In this document: in pieces, positions 7,139-14,946 of the stretch
Numbering within the stretch: the stretch's first letter is position 1
Layout of the letters: the number at the start of each line of letters is the position of its first letter
Assembly: GCA_945901195.1 (NCBI GenBank)
Contig: CAMDKB010000030.1
Coordinates: forward strand, 1-18,005
Reading direction: 5' to 3'
Source: Rhizobium sp. Q54
GTDB lineage: Bacteria > Pseudomonadota > Alphaproteobacteria > Rhizobiales > Beijerinckiaceae
Length of the DNA: 18,005 nt
Made by a program: the position numbers and the translations under genes
Notes under the pieces: generated by a model
Told to the model about the DNA's origin: nothing
Seen by the model: only the letters and a program-made list of their open reading frames with translations
Database searches by the model: none

Positions 7139-8112
7139 TGATGCTGCCGAAGTTTTCAATGGGCTTTTTGTATGCAGCTGCCTTGCTGCCGCTGCTCATG
7201 TCTTCACCCGCGCAGGCGCAGGAATGGCCCGTGCGGACCGTGAAATTCATTGTTCCGCTCGGTGCTGGTGCGGGGGCGGATATTGGCGGTCGCCTGATTG
7301 CCGAACGTGTTCAGAAAAAATGGGGCAAGGCCGTCATCATCGAGAACAGGCCGGGCGGCGACAGCCTGCCGGCGCTCACGGCCTTCGCGACCGCCAATGA
7401 CGACCACACCTTGTTTTTTGCGCCTTCAGGCTCTTTTGCCGTGCATCCGCACCGCTATGCAAAACTTCCCTATGATCCGGTTCGCGATCTCCTGCCGATT
7501 GCGCGGGTCTCTGAAACCATCATTGCAGTTGCCTCCGCCAGATCGATTGGCGCGAACAACCTGAAGGAAGTTGTAGACTACATGCGGGCCAATCCCGGCA
7601 AGGTGGATTATGCGGTGGTGCCAGGGACAGCCGAACTGGTGACGGACGGATTTTTCCAGGCCCAAAAGCTACAACTCGTGAAAGTGCCCTATCGCGATAT
7701 CGTGCAGGGCGTAAATGATCTCGCAGTTGGCCGCCTGCAATTCATGATGGCCTCGCTCGCGATTTTTCAGCCGGCTTTGCAGAATAATTCCATCACTCTG
7801 CTGGCGCTGACCAACCGCCAGCGCGCCGATGTCGCCCCGGGAATCGCCACAGTCGAGGAACTCGGTTTTGCTGGTCTCGAACTGGAAGGTCTTGTCGGTC
7901 TGTTTGGACCGCCGACCCTGAGCCTGGAATTGCGCCGCCGCATTGGCGCTGATGTGGTTGAGGCAGCCAGGGATCCAGAAGTGGGGCGGCGGCTCGCCGC
8001 TACAGCGCAAGTGGTCAATCCCGGTGGAGCCGATGAGTTTCAAGCTTCCTTGAACAGGCAGAAGGATATGATCGCAGCAAATGCCAAAGCGACAGGTCTT
8101 GAGCCGAAATAA
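7138..8112 (+). CDS. TTT-family (Bug) periplasmic substrate-binding protein C
   Basis: Bug-type receptor, 324 aa, with a signal peptide ending SSPAQA before QEWPVRTVKFIVPL. It aligns without obvious gaps to the receptor just upstream: GAGADIGGRL, IENRPGGDSLPAL, FAPSGSF, ELEGLVGLFGP and SLELRRRIGADVV all correspond. The two genes thus arose by tandem duplication and have since diverged widely. Two adjacent ATGs (7138 and 7141) follow the G-rich ribosome-binding site; spacing slightly favours 7141, giving 323 aa. The gap from the upstream stop is 77 bp and carries a strong hairpin. The gene ends at a convergent terminator. Confidence 0.92.
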   Translation: MMLPKFSMGFLYAAALLPLLMSSPAQAQEWPVRTVKFIVPLGAGAGADIGGRLIAERVQKKWGKAVIIENRPGGDSLPALTAFATANDDHTLFFAPSGSFAVHPHRYAKLPYDPVRDLLPIARVSETIIAVASARSIGANNLKEVVDYMRANPGKVDYAVVPGTAELVTDGFFQAQKLQLVKVPYRDIVQGVNDLAVGRLQFMMASLAIFQPALQNNSITLLALTNRQRADVAPGIATVEELGFAGLELEGLVGLFGPPTLSLELRRRIGADVVEAARDPEVGRRLAATAQVVNPGGADEFQASLNRQKDMIAANAKATGLEPK

Positions 8113-8145
8113 TCGCGTGTCCAGTAAACGCTTTGCAAATTGTAG

Positions 8146-8193
8146 TTGATGTCATCCCCGCGCGGCGCGTCGCCTTGGCAGCGATGACATCAA
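8146..8193. terminator. Convergent-gene hairpin, probably bidirectional terminator
   Basis: Perfect 11-bp arms TTGATGTCATC (8146-8156) and GATGACATCAA (8183-8193) flank a GC-rich 26-base centre containing a small inner stem ggcg / cgcc. The plus side is followed by ttgtttt. It lies between Bug C and the convergent decarboxylase-like gene. The words gtcatcccc and gatgaca also recall common proteobacterial palindromic repeats. Confidence 0.6.
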
Positions 8194-8246
8194 TTGTTTT
8201 GATGAGATTCGCTTATTGTGTGTGACGAACGAAGCAACAGGCGCTG

Positions 8247-9242
8247 TTACAATTCCAGCATCGACGGCGCGAACAATTCCTCAACCTTCACCTGCCTGTT
8301 GGTCAGGCCTTGTTCATGCACAAATTGAGCTATGGTCTCTATCACCTTGCGAGATGCGCGAACGCCATAGGCCTTGGGATCAGCGCCGAACATCTTGTCC
8401 GCCTTGGGCTCGATGAGGCCACACGCGGTATAATCCTCGACGGTTTTCTGCGCGCTGCGCTCGACTTCCGCTTTGGCCGCCATGAAAGCCTGGTAGATAT
8501 TGACCGCAGCCCACGGATGTTTTTCGTGCACTTCACGTTTGATCACCATGCAATGGTTGATCGGATAGATGCCGGTCTTGTTGTAATAGCGAGCTGATTC
8601 CGCCATGCGATCAGGGAACATCAGCTTGCAGACATCGTTGATGTCGGCAGTGCTGCGGTCAACCAGATTGGGCGCGTTGAGATAGAGCAGCGTACCGTCG
8701 AGTTCGCCCTTCAGCAACATTTCGCCGATGTTTGATGACAGTGGAATCTGGTTGATCTTGACGCCATCGGGCGGAGTGAAGCCAGTCGAGCCGCCGTGGC
8801 TGATTTCCGGCGTGCGCTCCATGAACCATTCGATATCCCGCGCGTGGACCCCCCATTCGTGTTGCAATATCCCGCGCGACCATAGAGCCGATGTCTGCTG
8901 ATATTCAGGTACGCCGATCTTTTTGCCCTTCAGATCTTCTGGCTTCCCGATGCCGCGATCCTTGTGCACATAAATACGCGTGTGAAAAAACATGCGCGCC
9001 GTATAGATCGGCAGGCCCACAAAGCGGTCATCGCCGCGCGCCTTGGCAATGCAGAGTGAGGATAACGACATTTCCGACACGTCGAATTCGGCAAACTTCA
9101 ATTGGCGCAGAAACATTTCCGAGGGATGAACCATCGTCGGTACGAGGTTGATGCCCTGGGGCTGGTGGCGACCTTCGAGAATGGGGCGTGTGCGCTCGTT
9201 GTTGGAGAGCGCGATCGACATTGTTACGGGCTGGCTTCTCAT
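8247..9242 (-). CDS. 4,5-dihydroxyphthalate decarboxylase-like protein (Pht5 family)
   Basis: A 331 aa protein with the periplasmic-binding-protein type II fold, resembling Pht5 of phthalate degradation, which decarboxylates 4,5-dihydroxyphthalate to protocatechuate. The recognisable stretch is GVPEYQQTSALWSRGILQ-HEWGV at 110-131, plus an N-terminal LEGRHQPQGINL. It has no signal peptide, which favours a cytoplasmic enzyme over an ABC-transporter receptor, the label such proteins often receive. The open frame begins at 9284, but the ATG at 9242 has GGAGG (9247-9251) four bases ahead. It follows the Rieske oxygenase gene in the same direction after 147 bp, the order expected for oxygenase then decarboxylase. 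The substrate could be another hydroxylated aromatic acid. Confidence 0.8.
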   Translation of the reverse strand: MRSQPVTMSIALSNNERTRPILEGRHQPQGINLVPTMVHPSEMFLRQLKFAEFDVSEMSLSSLCIAKARGDDRFVGLPIYTARMFFHTRIYVHKDRGIGKPEDLKGKKIGVPEYQQTSALWSRGILQHEWGVHARDIEWFMERTPEISHGGSTGFTPPDGVKINQIPLSSNIGEMLLKGELDGTLLYLNAPNLVDRSTADINDVCKLMFPDRMAESARYYNKTGIYPINHCMVIKREVHEKHPWAAVNIYQAFMAAKAEVERSAQKTVEDYTACGLIEPKADKMFGADPKAYGVRASRKVIETIAQFVHEQGLTNRQVKVEELFAPSMLEL

Positions 9243-9330
9243 GTTTCCTCCAATTTTTTTTGCCTCGTGCTGCGAGAACAGCATAGCCGCGTTCTCGAAT
9301 CACGAGGGCGATTTCATTGTTCTTTGTCTT

Positions 9331-9388
9331 GACTTGCCCCGCCCTTCGAGACGGCCCGCACGCGGGCCTCTTCAGTGTCGGGAAACCT
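9331..9388. repeat. REP-like palindromic element between oxygenase and decarboxylase genes
   Basis: A compact palindrome with core GGCCCG-cacg-CGGGCC (9353-9368) preceded by 'cccttcgagac' and followed by 'tcttcag'. The layout (ttcgagacg, GC palindrome, then a cctcttcag-like end) is that of a short repeat common in Hyphomicrobiales intergenic DNA, here in degenerate form. It abuts the stop codon of the Rieske gene and may act as a processing site or partial terminator. Confidence 0.4.
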
Positions 9389-9389
9389 G

Positions 9390-10661
9390 TCACCACTTGG
9401 CCACGATTTCCTTGCCGAATACCTGCTGCCAGTCGTCGCTTGTTTTCATGAAGCCATCATAAGGACGGATACTGGCGTGGGCCTTGGGATCGGTCCCGCG
9501 TGGCGTTTTGCCTGCAGCAACGTCATGCGCTGCTTCGAGCAGAAGGCGGCGCATTTGCACGATAGCCTTGTCTGATGTGCCAAGGTTCTCTTGAGTGCGA
9601 TCGCAGATCGGCCCCATGCCTTCCTGGAGAGCAAAGTCCTGCGTGTTGATGCCGACGATACCGGTGAAGTTCCTGGTCTTCTGCATCTGCCGGTCGATGA
9701 AGAAATCGTTCGACAGATTGGCCTTCAGTTTGAAGGTGCCGGGGATCATTTCACTTGGGCCGCGTCCGTAAAAATATTCGCGGTCAACACAATTGGCTTC
9801 GTCAAATTTGCAATTTTCGTCGTAGGCGCATGTCCAGTTGTAGACAAAGGTTGTGTTGTCGTCGATCGGCGCCCAGATGTGCCCGTTGAGTTCGGGATAT
9901 TCGCGCCGGGTGCCGTCAAACTTGTGAATACCGCCACGGAATTGCTGCGCCGGCATGACATAGTGATAGATCCGCATGTAATAATTGCCATTCTTCTGGT
10001 CGCGGAATGACACGTAATAATAGCCATAATCCGTGCGCTCCACGTCAAGCCGGGGCGAACGATCCTTCAGCCGCATTTCGTCCTTGTTGCCAAGCGAGTT
10101 GTTGTGCGCAAAAGACGAGTGAGCCGTGTCAAGCCCGCCTTCGAGGCCTTGCAGATAATTGCAGTCCTCAAAAGTCTTGGTGACATTGCGATGTGTCGCA
10201 GGTGCGCGCATCCATTCGTAGTCTGGCGGCTCGGGCATGGTTTCTTTTGGGCCCATGTATGTCCACAGCACGCCGCCCTTTTCAACAACAGGATAGGACT
10301 TGATCTTCACCTTCGCTTGCAGCGGTGTCCCTGCAGGCTCTGAAGGCATGTCGACGCAATCGCCGTTCTTGTCGAACTTCCAGCCGTGATAGACGCAGCG
10401 CAATCCGCATTCCTCATTGCGTCCGAAGAACATCGGCGCCCGCCGGTGCGGGCAATAAGCATCGACGAGGCCGACATTGCCATCGCTGTCGCGGAACGCG
10501 ATCAGGTCTTCGCCGAGCAACCGCACCCGCAGCGGCGCGCCATCATTTTCAGGCAATTCGCTCGACATGGCGGCGGGCTGCCAATAGCGGCGGAACAGGT
10601 CGCCGCCTTGTGTTCCTGGGCCGACACGGGTCAGACGGTCATTGTCTTCACGAGTGAGCAT
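9390..10661 (-). CDS. Rieske non-haem iron oxygenase, phthalate 4,5-dioxygenase/LigXa type
   Basis: Catalytic oxygenase subunit, 423 aa. The N-terminal Rieske [2Fe-2S] domain has C70-P-H72, sixteen residues, then C89-VY-H92. The catalytic domain carries the mononuclear iron site D178-TAH181-SSFAH186, with Asp342 in TQDFALQE as likely third ligand. The C-terminal block ending DRTQENLGTSDKAI is typical of the LigXa/phthalate 4,5-dioxygenase branch, which hydroxylates or O-demethylates aromatic acids. The frame opens at 10769, but the ATG at 10661 has AAGGAGA (10668-10674) six bases upstream and starts directly with the family N-terminus. It follows the alcohol dehydrogenase by 22 bp. A separate reductase is required and not found in the window. 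The substrate is uncertain. Confidence 0.92.
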   Translation of the reverse strand: MLTREDNDRLTRVGPGTQGGDLFRRYWQPAAMSSELPENDGAPLRVRLLGEDLIAFRDSDGNVGLVDAYCPHRRAPMFFGRNEECGLRCVYHGWKFDKNGDCVDMPSEPAGTPLQAKVKIKSYPVVEKGGVLWTYMGPKETMPEPPDYEWMRAPATHRNVTKTFEDCNYLQGLEGGLDTAHSSFAHNNSLGNKDEMRLKDRSPRLDVERTDYGYYYVSFRDQKNGNYYMRIYHYVMPAQQFRGGIHKFDGTRREYPELNGHIWAPIDDNTTFVYNWTCAYDENCKFDEANCVDREYFYGRGPSEMIPGTFKLKANLSNDFFIDRQMQKTRNFTGIVGINTQDFALQEGMGPICDRTQENLGTSDKAIVQMRRLLLEAAHDVAAGKTPRGTDPKAHASIRPYDGFMKTSDDWQQVFGKEIVAKW

Positions 10662-10683
10662 GAGGTTTCTCCTTGGTGAGTTC

Positions 10684-11781
10684 TTAAATCCACGGATCAA
10701 TCGATACGTGAATTGATTTTTCTTCGAGTTGTCCGCCGACCATCTGCAGCGCGTGATCAACCTGATCAAGCCCCATCAGATGCGTCGACATCAGCTCGAA
10801 AGGATACTTCTTCGAAGCCATGGCGCGCAGAGCCATTTCCACCGCATCATAGCTGTGTCCGCGCAAACCCTTCAAGGTGAGTTGTTGGCCTATCAGCAAT
10901 TCCGCATCGAAATTTTCGGCCGGACCCTTGCGTGAAATGGTCGCCATCACGCCCCGCTTGCGAAGCAGCCGAAGGGAAGGATTGATGTTTTTGGGTCCAA
11001 GGCCGCTTGTGTCGATCACGATATCGGCCATGCGCCCGCCCGTCAGGTCCGCGACTGTTTCCAGAAGATCGTCCTTGTCCACTGCCACGGTGTGATCCGC
11101 GCCAAATTTCTTCGCCAGTTCGAAACGGCCACTGTCGTGCGAGAGGCCGGATACGATGACCATGTCTGCGCCACAGATACGCGCGGCCAGCGCGCAGCCG
11201 AGCCCCTGCTGGCCCGGCCCCTGGATCACCACCACTTTACCCGGCCCCGCGCCGCAATCGAAACGGGCCCATTGAAAGCCATTGCCGACCGGAAGGCACA
11301 TCGCGGCGATGCGTGGAGGCACGTTTTTCGGCACCTTGTGGATGATGGTGCGCGGCGGCATGTAAACGTACTGACTGTAACCGCCCCAAAGGGAGGGGGC
11401 GACTTTCAGCGGCGTCGAGCCGTAGCGAATGCCGCCGGAAAAGCGCTGGTCGGTCGCCATGCACGAACGAATTTCACCCGCCCGGCAATATTCGCAATGG
11501 CCGCAGGGCAGATATTCCTCGAGCGCGACAAGGTCACCTGCCTCAACGCCCCAGCGATAGGCAGCCGCCGGCCCAAGCCGGTCGATTGTTCCGACCATTT
11601 CATGGCCCAGAATGCGCGGGCCGGGCTTGTCATTGTTGTACATATTCCAGTCGGATGAGCAGATGCCGTTGACGGCGATCTTGAGCCAGCCGGCGTCCGG
11701 CCCGATCTCCGGCAGATCGAATTCGCGGATTTCCGTTTTTCGCAAAGCGGTCATCACGGCTGCGCGCGATTGCAACGCCAT
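10684..11781 (-). CDS. Zinc-dependent alcohol dehydrogenase (MDR family)
   Basis: Medium-chain dehydrogenase/reductase, 365 aa. Catalytic zinc ligands are C41 (GICSSDW) and the H60-E61 pair of GHEMVG. The structural zinc loop is complete: C93, C96, C99 and C107. The Rossmann nucleotide-binding loop VVVIQGPGQQGLG lies at 183-195. Members oxidise alcohols or diols with NAD(P). The ribosome-binding site GGGGAG (11788-11793) is six bases from the ATG. It is 22 bp ahead of the Rieske oxygenase gene, so it may dehydrogenate the oxygenase product, a task usually done in phthalate pathways by another dehydrogenase family, or act on an alcohol side chain. Substrate unproven. Confidence 0.92.
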   Translation of the reverse strand: MALQSRAAVMTALRKTEIREFDLPEIGPDAGWLKIAVNGICSSDWNMYNNDKPGPRILGHEMVGTIDRLGPAAAYRWGVEAGDLVALEEYLPCGHCEYCRAGEIRSCMATDQRFSGGIRYGSTPLKVAPSLWGGYSQYVYMPPRTIIHKVPKNVPPRIAAMCLPVGNGFQWARFDCGAGPGKVVVIQGPGQQGLGCALAARICGADMVIVSGLSHDSGRFELAKKFGADHTVAVDKDDLLETVADLTGGRMADIVIDTSGLGPKNINPSLRLLRKRGVMATISRKGPAENFDAELLIGQQLTLKGLRGHSYDAVEMALRAMASKKYPFELMSTHLMGLDQVDHALQMVGGQLEEKSIHVSIDPWI

Positions 11782-11876
11782 ATAGCACTCCCCAGGGACG
11801 AATGTGTTGGATCGGCGGCTGCTGGCCGAATGAAATTACTTCTACCCGCGATATCAGGCGATGCAAAGTCTGCTGG

Positions 11877-12785
11877 TCACACGAACCTGCGGTGCTCCGG
11901 CAGTTCGAAGGTGATCGCGCCCTTGGCGCCGCCGCGGCCACGAACCCCGCCGTTGCGCTCGAAAAAGGCCCAGATATCCGGCGCGTCGTATTTGGTCAGG
12001 GCGTCACCCTCCGTCAGCGCATTCATCTCAAGATGGATCAGCGCTGGATACATCAATTGGTTGTCTGCCAGATCGTTGAGAAAGAAGCGCCAGTCATCAA
12101 TGTCGAAATATTCAGCGTCTGTGCCCGCGCTGTCCCATTCTCGGTTGAACATGGCAAGAAAGCTGGTGATGACGTGAAATTTGTTAGGCAATGTCAGCAA
12201 GGGCTGTTGTCGCCTGACGCAATGCCCATGCCGGGGAATACCAAACAATTCCGCCAACGCGGCGTACATGGGCAGGGGGTTCACTGTATCGTTCCCGACG
12301 GGCTCGGCCAAATCTACAGTGGTGACGCCATGTTGGTGTGCCTTGCACATCGCTAAAAAATGATAGCCACCGGCGCCGATATCCAGAACCTGGCGCGGCG
12401 GAGACAGGTGCAACCCCAACAGGGTCACGGGAAATGTAGCGCGCGATAGCCAGTAAATAGTGTCCAGATATTTGGCGGCGTTTACGCTTGCGGCAATTTC
12501 TGAATTCCCGAATTTTGCCAGCAGGCGATCATGATCGCTCGGTTCGGTCGCGGCCAGGACCATTTTCACCATTTCAAACTGTTCCGGAATTCTGCGCGCG
12601 CGCAGCCACCGGTGAGCAATTTCGAGACGCTCGTTTTCCGGCAAGTTGAAATTGGGGAAAAATGGCGCCGGCACTCTGGCGGCGGGCGCGATCGTGCCGG
12701 GCAAAAGATCGCGATTGATATCGTATTCGGCACGGGGCGCCGGAAACGTGGGAACAACCTGACCTTCGTCGATTTCTTCGGCCAT
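11877..12785 (-). CDS. SAM-dependent methyltransferase-like protein
   Basis: A 302 aa protein with a Rossmann-type methyltransferase core: motif I QVLDIGAGGYHFLA at 132-145 and a following acidic strand end (TTVDLAEP, D158). About 130 residues precede the core, including a Pro-rich start and a helical region (ENERLEIAHRWLRARRI), which is longer than in simple methyltransferases. The frame opens with a TTG at 12836, but the ATG at 12785 is more plausible; neither has a good ribosome-binding site. It precedes the dehydrogenase gene by 95 bp on the same strand and is divergent from the QuiC-like gene. I do not recognise its subfamily; a role in this catabolic unit (for example C1 transfer) or in polysaccharide modification is equally open. 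Confidence 0.7.
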   Translation of the reverse strand: MAEEIDEGQVVPTFPAPRAEYDINRDLLPGTIAPAARVPAPFFPNFNLPENERLEIAHRWLRARRIPEQFEMVKMVLAATEPSDHDRLLAKFGNSEIAASVNAAKYLDTIYWLSRATFPVTLLGLHLSPPRQVLDIGAGGYHFLAMCKAHQHGVTTVDLAEPVGNDTVNPLPMYAALAELFGIPRHGHCVRRQQPLLTLPNKFHVITSFLAMFNREWDSAGTDAEYFDIDDWRFFLNDLADNQLMYPALIHLEMNALTEGDALTKYDAPDIWAFFERNGGVRGRGGAKGAITFELPEHRRFV

Positions 12786-12830
12786 GCCAAATGGAACCCA
12801 TACGCAACGCAACACCGGCTGATAATTGAG

Positions 12831-12880
12831 ACCCAATTGACTAAATTGGTCAAGAAATCCCGGTCAAAATGGTAACCATT
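12831..12880. promoter_or_regulatory. Overlapping palindromes in a divergent intergenic region (candidate operators)
   Basis: Three inverted repeats sit within 50 bp: CCAATT-gacta-AATTGG (12833-12849), the overlapping TTGAC-N7-GTCAA (12837-12853), and AATGGT-a-ACCATT (12868-12880). The last fits the general GT-Nx-AC pattern bound by FadR-type GntR regulators. They lie between the methyltransferase gene and the QuiC-like gene, so they could control both. No regulator is encoded in the window. Confidence 0.4.
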
Positions 12881-13005
12881 GTGTTGCTTTGGGCAGATGC
12901 TCCGGGCAAACTGCGCTGACGCCAAGCTTCAAATCAATCTCGCGCCGTGGGCGAACCTGCGCTAACTTGCACGCATCGATTCCCGAAACGTGCGGACGCC
13001 CGGAC

Positions 13006-14925
13006 ATGCTCAGATGGTCTATCGCCACAGTAACGATGGGCGGAACGCTCGAGGCCAAGCTTGCGGCAGCAGCGCGGGCGGGTTTTCGAGCCGTCGAAAT
13101 CTTTGAAAATGACCTGACGTTTTTCAGCGGCCGTCCCCGGGATGTGCGCGCCCGCGCGCAGGATCTGGGACTGGAGATCATCGCGCTGCAGCCTATGCGA
13201 GATTTCGAGGGCATGCCGGAGCCCATGCGCGCTCGCAATTTCGAGCGTGCGCAGCGCAAATTTGATTTGATGGAGGAGCTTGGCACCCGGGCGCTGTGTA
13301 TCTGCTCAAGCGTGATGGAAGAAGCGTCCGGCGATTTTGATGTGATCGCCAAAGACCTTGGCGAACTGGCTGATCTGGCGGCGCAACGCGGCTTTTCCAT
13401 TGGCTATGAGGCGCTCGCCTGGGGCCGTTATGTCAGGGACTGGATGCAGGCCTGGGATATTGTGCAGAAAGCTGACCGCCCCAATCTTGGTATCGTTCTG
13501 GATTCCTACCATATCTGCGTGCGGAAAAATCCGCTCGCGCCACTGGCTAACATCCCGGCAAATCGCATTGCGCTGGTGCAGATTGCCGATGCGCCAGATA
13601 TCGTGATGGACCCGATGTCGCTGTCCCGCCATCATCGCTGCTTTCCCGGTCAGGGTGATTATCCCATTCAGGAATTTGTCAGCGCCTGTGTCGCGACCGG
13701 ATACGACGGTCCCCTGTCGCTGGAAATCTTCAACGATCAATTTCGTGGCGCGCCAGCCCCGGCGATCGCCCGCGACGGTATGCGCGCACTCCAGGCCCTG
13801 GGAGAGACTATCGACGGCGTGCGCACAGAACGTGGAGAACGCACGTTGTCGATAGGCCAGCCCTTGCCGGCGAGCCCCGTCATCGACGGTATCGAATTCA
13901 TGGAATTCGTTGCCGGACATACTGAGGCGACGCGTCTGGCGAGCCTGCTCGAAGGTCTGGGATTTACACGTGTCGCCCATCATCGCTCGAAGGATGTAGA
14001 ACTCTTCCGCCAGAACGATCTCAACATCGTGCTTAATCGTGAACAGGATGGCTTTGCACATTCGTTCTATCTGCTGCACGGGACGTCTGTGTGCGCGCTG
14101 GCCCTGCGTTTTGACGACCCCAAGCGCGCGCTCGATCGCGCCAATGCGCTGGGCGCGCCGACCTATTATGGGCGCGTCGGTCCCGGAGAGGCCTTGATAC
14201 CTGCCGTCGCCGGTCTTGAAAATTCGCTAGTCTATTTCATGCCGCGTCAACCCAAGGATGGCAGCTCGCCCTCCAATTGGGACAGGGACTTTGTTTTTGA
14301 CAGCGCGCGTGATGCCGCCGGCCCTTTAAACACGCTCGACCATATATCCAATGTGGTGAGGCGCTCCGAGTTCCTGTCGTGGGTCACTTTCTACAAGACA
14401 ATTCTCGGGTTTAACGATGAGCCGCAGGTGGAGTTGGCTGACCCCTATGGCGCGTTTTATTCCCGCGTCCTGGGTTCGCCTGACAAAAGCGTGCGTATTC
14501 CCATGAATATCGGCGACGGCGGCGCAACCAATGTTTCCCGCTTCATCGACACGTTTGGTGGATCGGGAGTGCAGCAGATTGCATTTTCCACCAACAACCT
14601 CTTTGCATTCGTCGAGAAGGCAAAGGCGGCAGGAGTCGAGTTTCTGGCAATTCCCGGAAATTATTATGAAGACCTTGAAGCTCGCTATGACATCGCGCCT
14701 GACATCCTCACCAAAATGCGCTCGCTCGGCGTGCTCTATGACAAGGTGAAGGGCGGCGAGTTCTACCACATCTACACGAGGATGTTCGACGAACGCTTCT
14801 TCTTCGAGATCGTCGAGCGGCACAATTACGATCTGTTCGGCGCGGCCAATACACCCGTCCGTCTGATGGCGCAGATGAACGAGCTGGACGAAGCCATGAA
14901 GGGCCGCGCGATGGGGGCCATGTAA
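13006..14925 (+). CDS. quiC: 3-dehydroshikimate dehydratase fused to HPPD-like domain
   Basis: Two-domain protein of 639 aa. The N-terminal TIM barrel (about 1-270; AP-endonuclease/xylose-isomerase fold) starts MLRWSIATVTMGGTLEAKL and includes GFRAVEIFENDL. Metal ligands of the QuiC type are visible: E135 (YEALAW), D166 and H169 (LDSYH), Q192 (VQIAD) and E240 (LEIFND). This enzyme converts 3-dehydroshikimate to protocatechuate in quinate/shikimate catabolism. The C-terminal half (about 290-610) resembles 4-hydroxyphenylpyruvate dioxygenase with two glyoxalase-like modules. It keeps H446 and E601, but the second His of the HPPD triad is Gln524 (GVQQIAF). The frame opens at a TTG at 12889; the ATG at 13006 fits the family start although the ribosome-binding site is weak. 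The stop is 21 bp from the convergent Bug D. Confidence 0.88.
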   Translation: MLRWSIATVTMGGTLEAKLAAAARAGFRAVEIFENDLTFFSGRPRDVRARAQDLGLEIIALQPMRDFEGMPEPMRARNFERAQRKFDLMEELGTRALCICSSVMEEASGDFDVIAKDLGELADLAAQRGFSIGYEALAWGRYVRDWMQAWDIVQKADRPNLGIVLDSYHICVRKNPLAPLANIPANRIALVQIADAPDIVMDPMSLSRHHRCFPGQGDYPIQEFVSACVATGYDGPLSLEIFNDQFRGAPAPAIARDGMRALQALGETIDGVRTERGERTLSIGQPLPASPVIDGIEFMEFVAGHTEATRLASLLEGLGFTRVAHHRSKDVELFRQNDLNIVLNREQDGFAHSFYLLHGTSVCALALRFDDPKRALDRANALGAPTYYGRVGPGEALIPAVAGLENSLVYFMPRQPKDGSSPSNWDRDFVFDSARDAAGPLNTLDHISNVVRRSEFLSWVTFYKTILGFNDEPQVELADPYGAFYSRVLGSPDKSVRIPMNIGDGGATNVSRFIDTFGGSGVQQIAFSTNNLFAFVEKAKAAGVEFLAIPGNYYEDLEARYDIAPDILTKMRSLGVLYDKVKGGEFYHIYTRMFDERFFFEIVERHNYDLFGAANTPVRLMAQMNELDEAMKGRAMGAM

Positions 14926-14946
14926 GGCAGCAGGCCGCCTCTTTGT

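Noticed and set aside
6410..7159. 249 aa minus-strand frame opposite Bug B
   Set aside because: Antisense to a well-supported receptor gene; basic, low-complexity composition typical of shadow frames.
8247..9242. Taking this gene as the receptor of an ABC transporter
   Set aside because: No signal peptide, no permease or ATPase genes nearby, and a better match to Pht5-type decarboxylases.
13306..14079. Long open frame (257 aa) on the minus strand inside the QuiC-like gene
   Set aside because: No recognisable motifs, no ribosome-binding site, and it is fully antisense to a gene with clear family residues; an effect of GC-rich codon use.
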